Below, piece after piece: positions 62,101 to 64,000 of a DNA stretch of 64,000 nucleotides (the stretch's first letter is position 1; each line of letters opens with the position of its first letter). Position numbers and translations under genes: made by a program. Location of the stretch: NCBI GenBank assembly GCA_035235625.1, contig CP141149.1:8648893-8712892 (forward strand). Direction: 5' to 3'. The notes under the pieces are model-generated. The model saw only the letters and a program-made list of their open reading frames with translations, was not told the DNA's origin and searched no databases. The stretch is from Saururus chinensis (Eukaryota > Streptophyta > Magnoliopsida > Piperales > Saururaceae).

Positions 62101-62778
62101 TGTTCACGATAGTTTTAGGAGATTTGGCATGATGACTACAAATATGGTTGAATGTTTAAATTGCATCTTGAAGGGGGCACGAGGATTACCCATGTAGGCT
62201 TTAGTGTCAGCTATTTTTTATCTAGTCATAAAATTTTTCATTAAACAATCTTTTATCGCATCTGCCATGGCCACCCCATATACTTCCAAGTGGAAGCGAT
62301 AATTAGAGAACAAACAAGAAAAATTAGGGAGTATATAGTTAATAGGATCAACAACGGTTAGTACAAAGTGATGTCAATTTGTGGCCGAAAGGTTGTGGTA
62401 AATGTGGCGATGCATTCTTGTACATGCAACATCCTTCAGGTTTATTTTTATCCTTGCTTGCACCTTATTGCTGTGTGGGCAAAGCTGCAGGAGCCGATAC
62501 AGGCATCACTATTTTACACATCTTCCACTTATAAAAATGTGTACTCGGTAGAATTTGATTCTCCTCATGGTCGGGATTATTGGGAGAGGAATATATCTTT
62601 TGTGTTATACCGTTCGAGAGCAACAAGGCAACCCAGTCGCCCATGGTCTATTCACATTAGGAATACAATGGACCGTAGAACTATGGAGAGAGATGGTAGA
62701 GGAGGATATAAATGCGGGAGGTGTAAACAAAGTGGGCACAATAGTAAATTATGTAGAAACCCTCTTGTTGATTGGTAA
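59200..62778 (+). pseudogene. MuDR-type (MURA-like) transposase, spliced, decayed
   Basis: Likely model: a 5' untranslated exon ending at ATTG/GTGAG (59393); an intron; exon 59926-60395 (N-terminal PB1-like LLNYDGRIEGL; donor GGAG/GTAAGG); exon about 60490-60628; exon from about 60725 with an acidic stretch. The transposase block includes CPWRVHSSIKRGGGYF, GDHTCQN and the MULE core FHVIGVDATHLYGRYLG...GDNWKWFL (61085-61861), then NMVECLNCILKGAR (to 62197), a SWIM finger CTCNILQVYFYPCLH (about 62420) and a zinc knuckle CGRCKQSGHNSKLC (about 62720-62760). The first Asp (61652) and the Glu (NMVE) are present, but the second Asp is Tyr (ISYQHKG, codon 61841-61843). Stops interrupt at 60058, 61037, 61859 and 62196. 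Intact relatives cut and paste Mutator-like elements in the nucleus. Confidence 0.85.
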
Positions 62779-63028
62779 TCATATAATCAATCTTTTTATT
62801 TATTCTCTATTTTAGGTATGATTATATGTTCCTAATGATCAATTATTAGGAACATGTAGAGCCATCTTACTTGTCAAACCCGATTGATGATACTGTACTC
62901 GTACAACAGGAGTCACATAGGTCAACTTTTTTTTTTGGAGAGGAGATGTATGATAACTCTTTTTAAAATTTGTTTCATTTTTGAAGATTATAAATTACGT
63001 TGGGTTATAATTTTAAAATTTATTATAG

Positions 63029-64000
63029 GACCCCAGGTGCCTTGATTGCACCAAACATTTTAGATATCTCCACCATTGGCCTGTAGATGAGCATATGTTA
63101 TCGTATATCGAGCAGGCAGGATTTAGACATTTCATTCATCTATAGTATGTCTGTCTCGATCAGCCTTTATTGACAGCTCTTGTTGAGAGATGGAGGAAGG
63201 AGACATAGATGTTTTACCTGCCCTATGGAGAGATGACCATCACACTTATGGATGTGGCAGTTCTCTTAGGACTTCGTATTGATGGACTGCCTATGACAGG
63301 CACGACAGGAGGAGGTCACTTAGACTTATTAGTTAAACTCCTTAGTAGAGCTCCTCCTGCTACATCCATGTGTGGTAGCCAAGATAGCCTTCAATGGCTC
63401 TTACATGAGTTTCGTGAGCTCCCAGCTAATGCTATGGAGATAGTTATCGAGTAGCATGCACGAGCCTATTTATTATATTTACTTGGGGCCACGATCTTTG
63501 CGGATACCATGAGTAGCCATGTACACATGCCATATCGCTCCCTCCTTGTGAACTTCGACATAGCGGGTGCTTATTCATGGAGCAGTGCTACTCTTGCAGT
63601 TTTATTTCGAGAGTTGGGGAAAGCATGTCAGGCCATTACTTCGAGGATTGAAGGATATCTGACCCTTCTTTAGGTAAATAATTTTGTCACTTTAAATATG
63701 TTTTTGAGCGTATAATTTCTTACTTTTTTTAATAACTTTAATCATATTATGTGACATAGCCGTCATGGGAGCATTTACATATCAGTCGACCAAGTATTGA
63801 GATGGGTCACTTAGTCGAGGGTTCTCCATTAGGAGCGAGGTAGGGGATATTTATTTTTAATATGTAAATTTTTGTAGGAAGGTTTTATTTACTTATGCTA
63901 AACTCATTTTTTAAAATTTAACTCCTTAAGGTGGAATGTTCTAAAAAAGAGAACCGAAAATCCACAAGGAGTCCTCCGATTAAATAAAGGGGAGTTAAAC
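63029..64000 (+). pseudogene. Plant mobile domain (PMD) protein, partial, decayed
   Basis: From an AG acceptor at 63028 the frame reads HWPVDEHMLSYIEQAGF, then LLTALVERWRKET-stop-MFYLPYGEMTITLMDVAVLLGL, the signature of the PMD (aminotransferase-like) domain. It continues with RAYLLYLLGATIFAD and YSWSSATLAVLFRELGKA to a TAG/GTAAAT donor at 63673. Further exons appear at about 63760-63839 (SWEHLHISRPS) and from about 63931 (WNVLKKRTENPQG) to the window edge. Stops occur in the exon at about 63144, 63207, 63453 and 63671. PMD occurs in MAIN/MAIL-type host proteins and in several plant transposons, including Mutator-like ones. The position right after the MuDR-type gene on the same strand suggests the two belong to one element. 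The 3' end lies outside the window. Confidence 0.82.

Overview
This is nuclear DNA from a flowering plant. The evidence is a nuclear-type plant tRNA-Asn gene, introns with GT/AG borders, fragments of plant genes (threonine deaminase, a U-box/ARM ubiquitin ligase, a TraB-family protein, an RRM protein of the BPA1 type), plant Copia, CACTA and Mutator-like elements, and very long LTRs. The species cannot be told from sequence alone. I see no intact protein-coding host gene. Nearly everything recognisable is a transposable element, a piece of one, or a gene fragment caught among them.

Layout. 1-2 kb: two phase-compatible exons of a BPA1-like RRM protein (minus strand), disrupted. 2.08-4.78 kb: a solo LTR with a perfect 5-bp target duplication (ACAAG). 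6.8-13.6 kb: a Mutator-like element with terminal inverted repeats of about 0.8-0.9 kb around a decayed FAR1-type transposase (minus strand). It sits in a TA tract between two direct copies of another repeat. 14.58-14.65 kb: tRNA-Asn(GTT), minus strand, apparently intact. 17.6-22.3 kb: a small CACTA-like element split by a 4.5-kb LTR. 24.18-32.74 kb: an inverted relative of that LTR as two LTR copies joined head to tail, one truncated, the pair flanked by an exact GTTCC duplication. 33.6-34.7 kb: a CACTA-like terminus and a minus-strand Copia RNase H fragment.

35.3-57.3 kb is one old Copia element shattered by at least five later insertions: (1) a younger Copia (35439-40324) whose middle is inverted; (2) a 0.95-kb LTR-like block; (3) a 0.68-kb inverted-repeat element; (4) a 9.4-kb CACTA-type element (43232 to about 52669) carrying exons of threonine deaminase, a TraB-family protein and a U-box protein, itself invaded by a 3.36-kb solo LTR; (5) a 3.66-kb solo LTR. 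The old Copia can be followed through the stack as gag, zinc knuckle/protease, integrase and the linker before reverse transcriptase.

57.3-58.4 kb: a CACTA-like end and a foldback MITE. 58.97-64.0 kb: four palindromic repeats, then a spliced MuDR-type transposase pseudogene followed on the same strand by a plant mobile domain (PMD) coding block that runs off the window. The points most worth following are the three-gene capture, the inverted Copia, the LTR-LTR junction and the MuDR/PMD unit.
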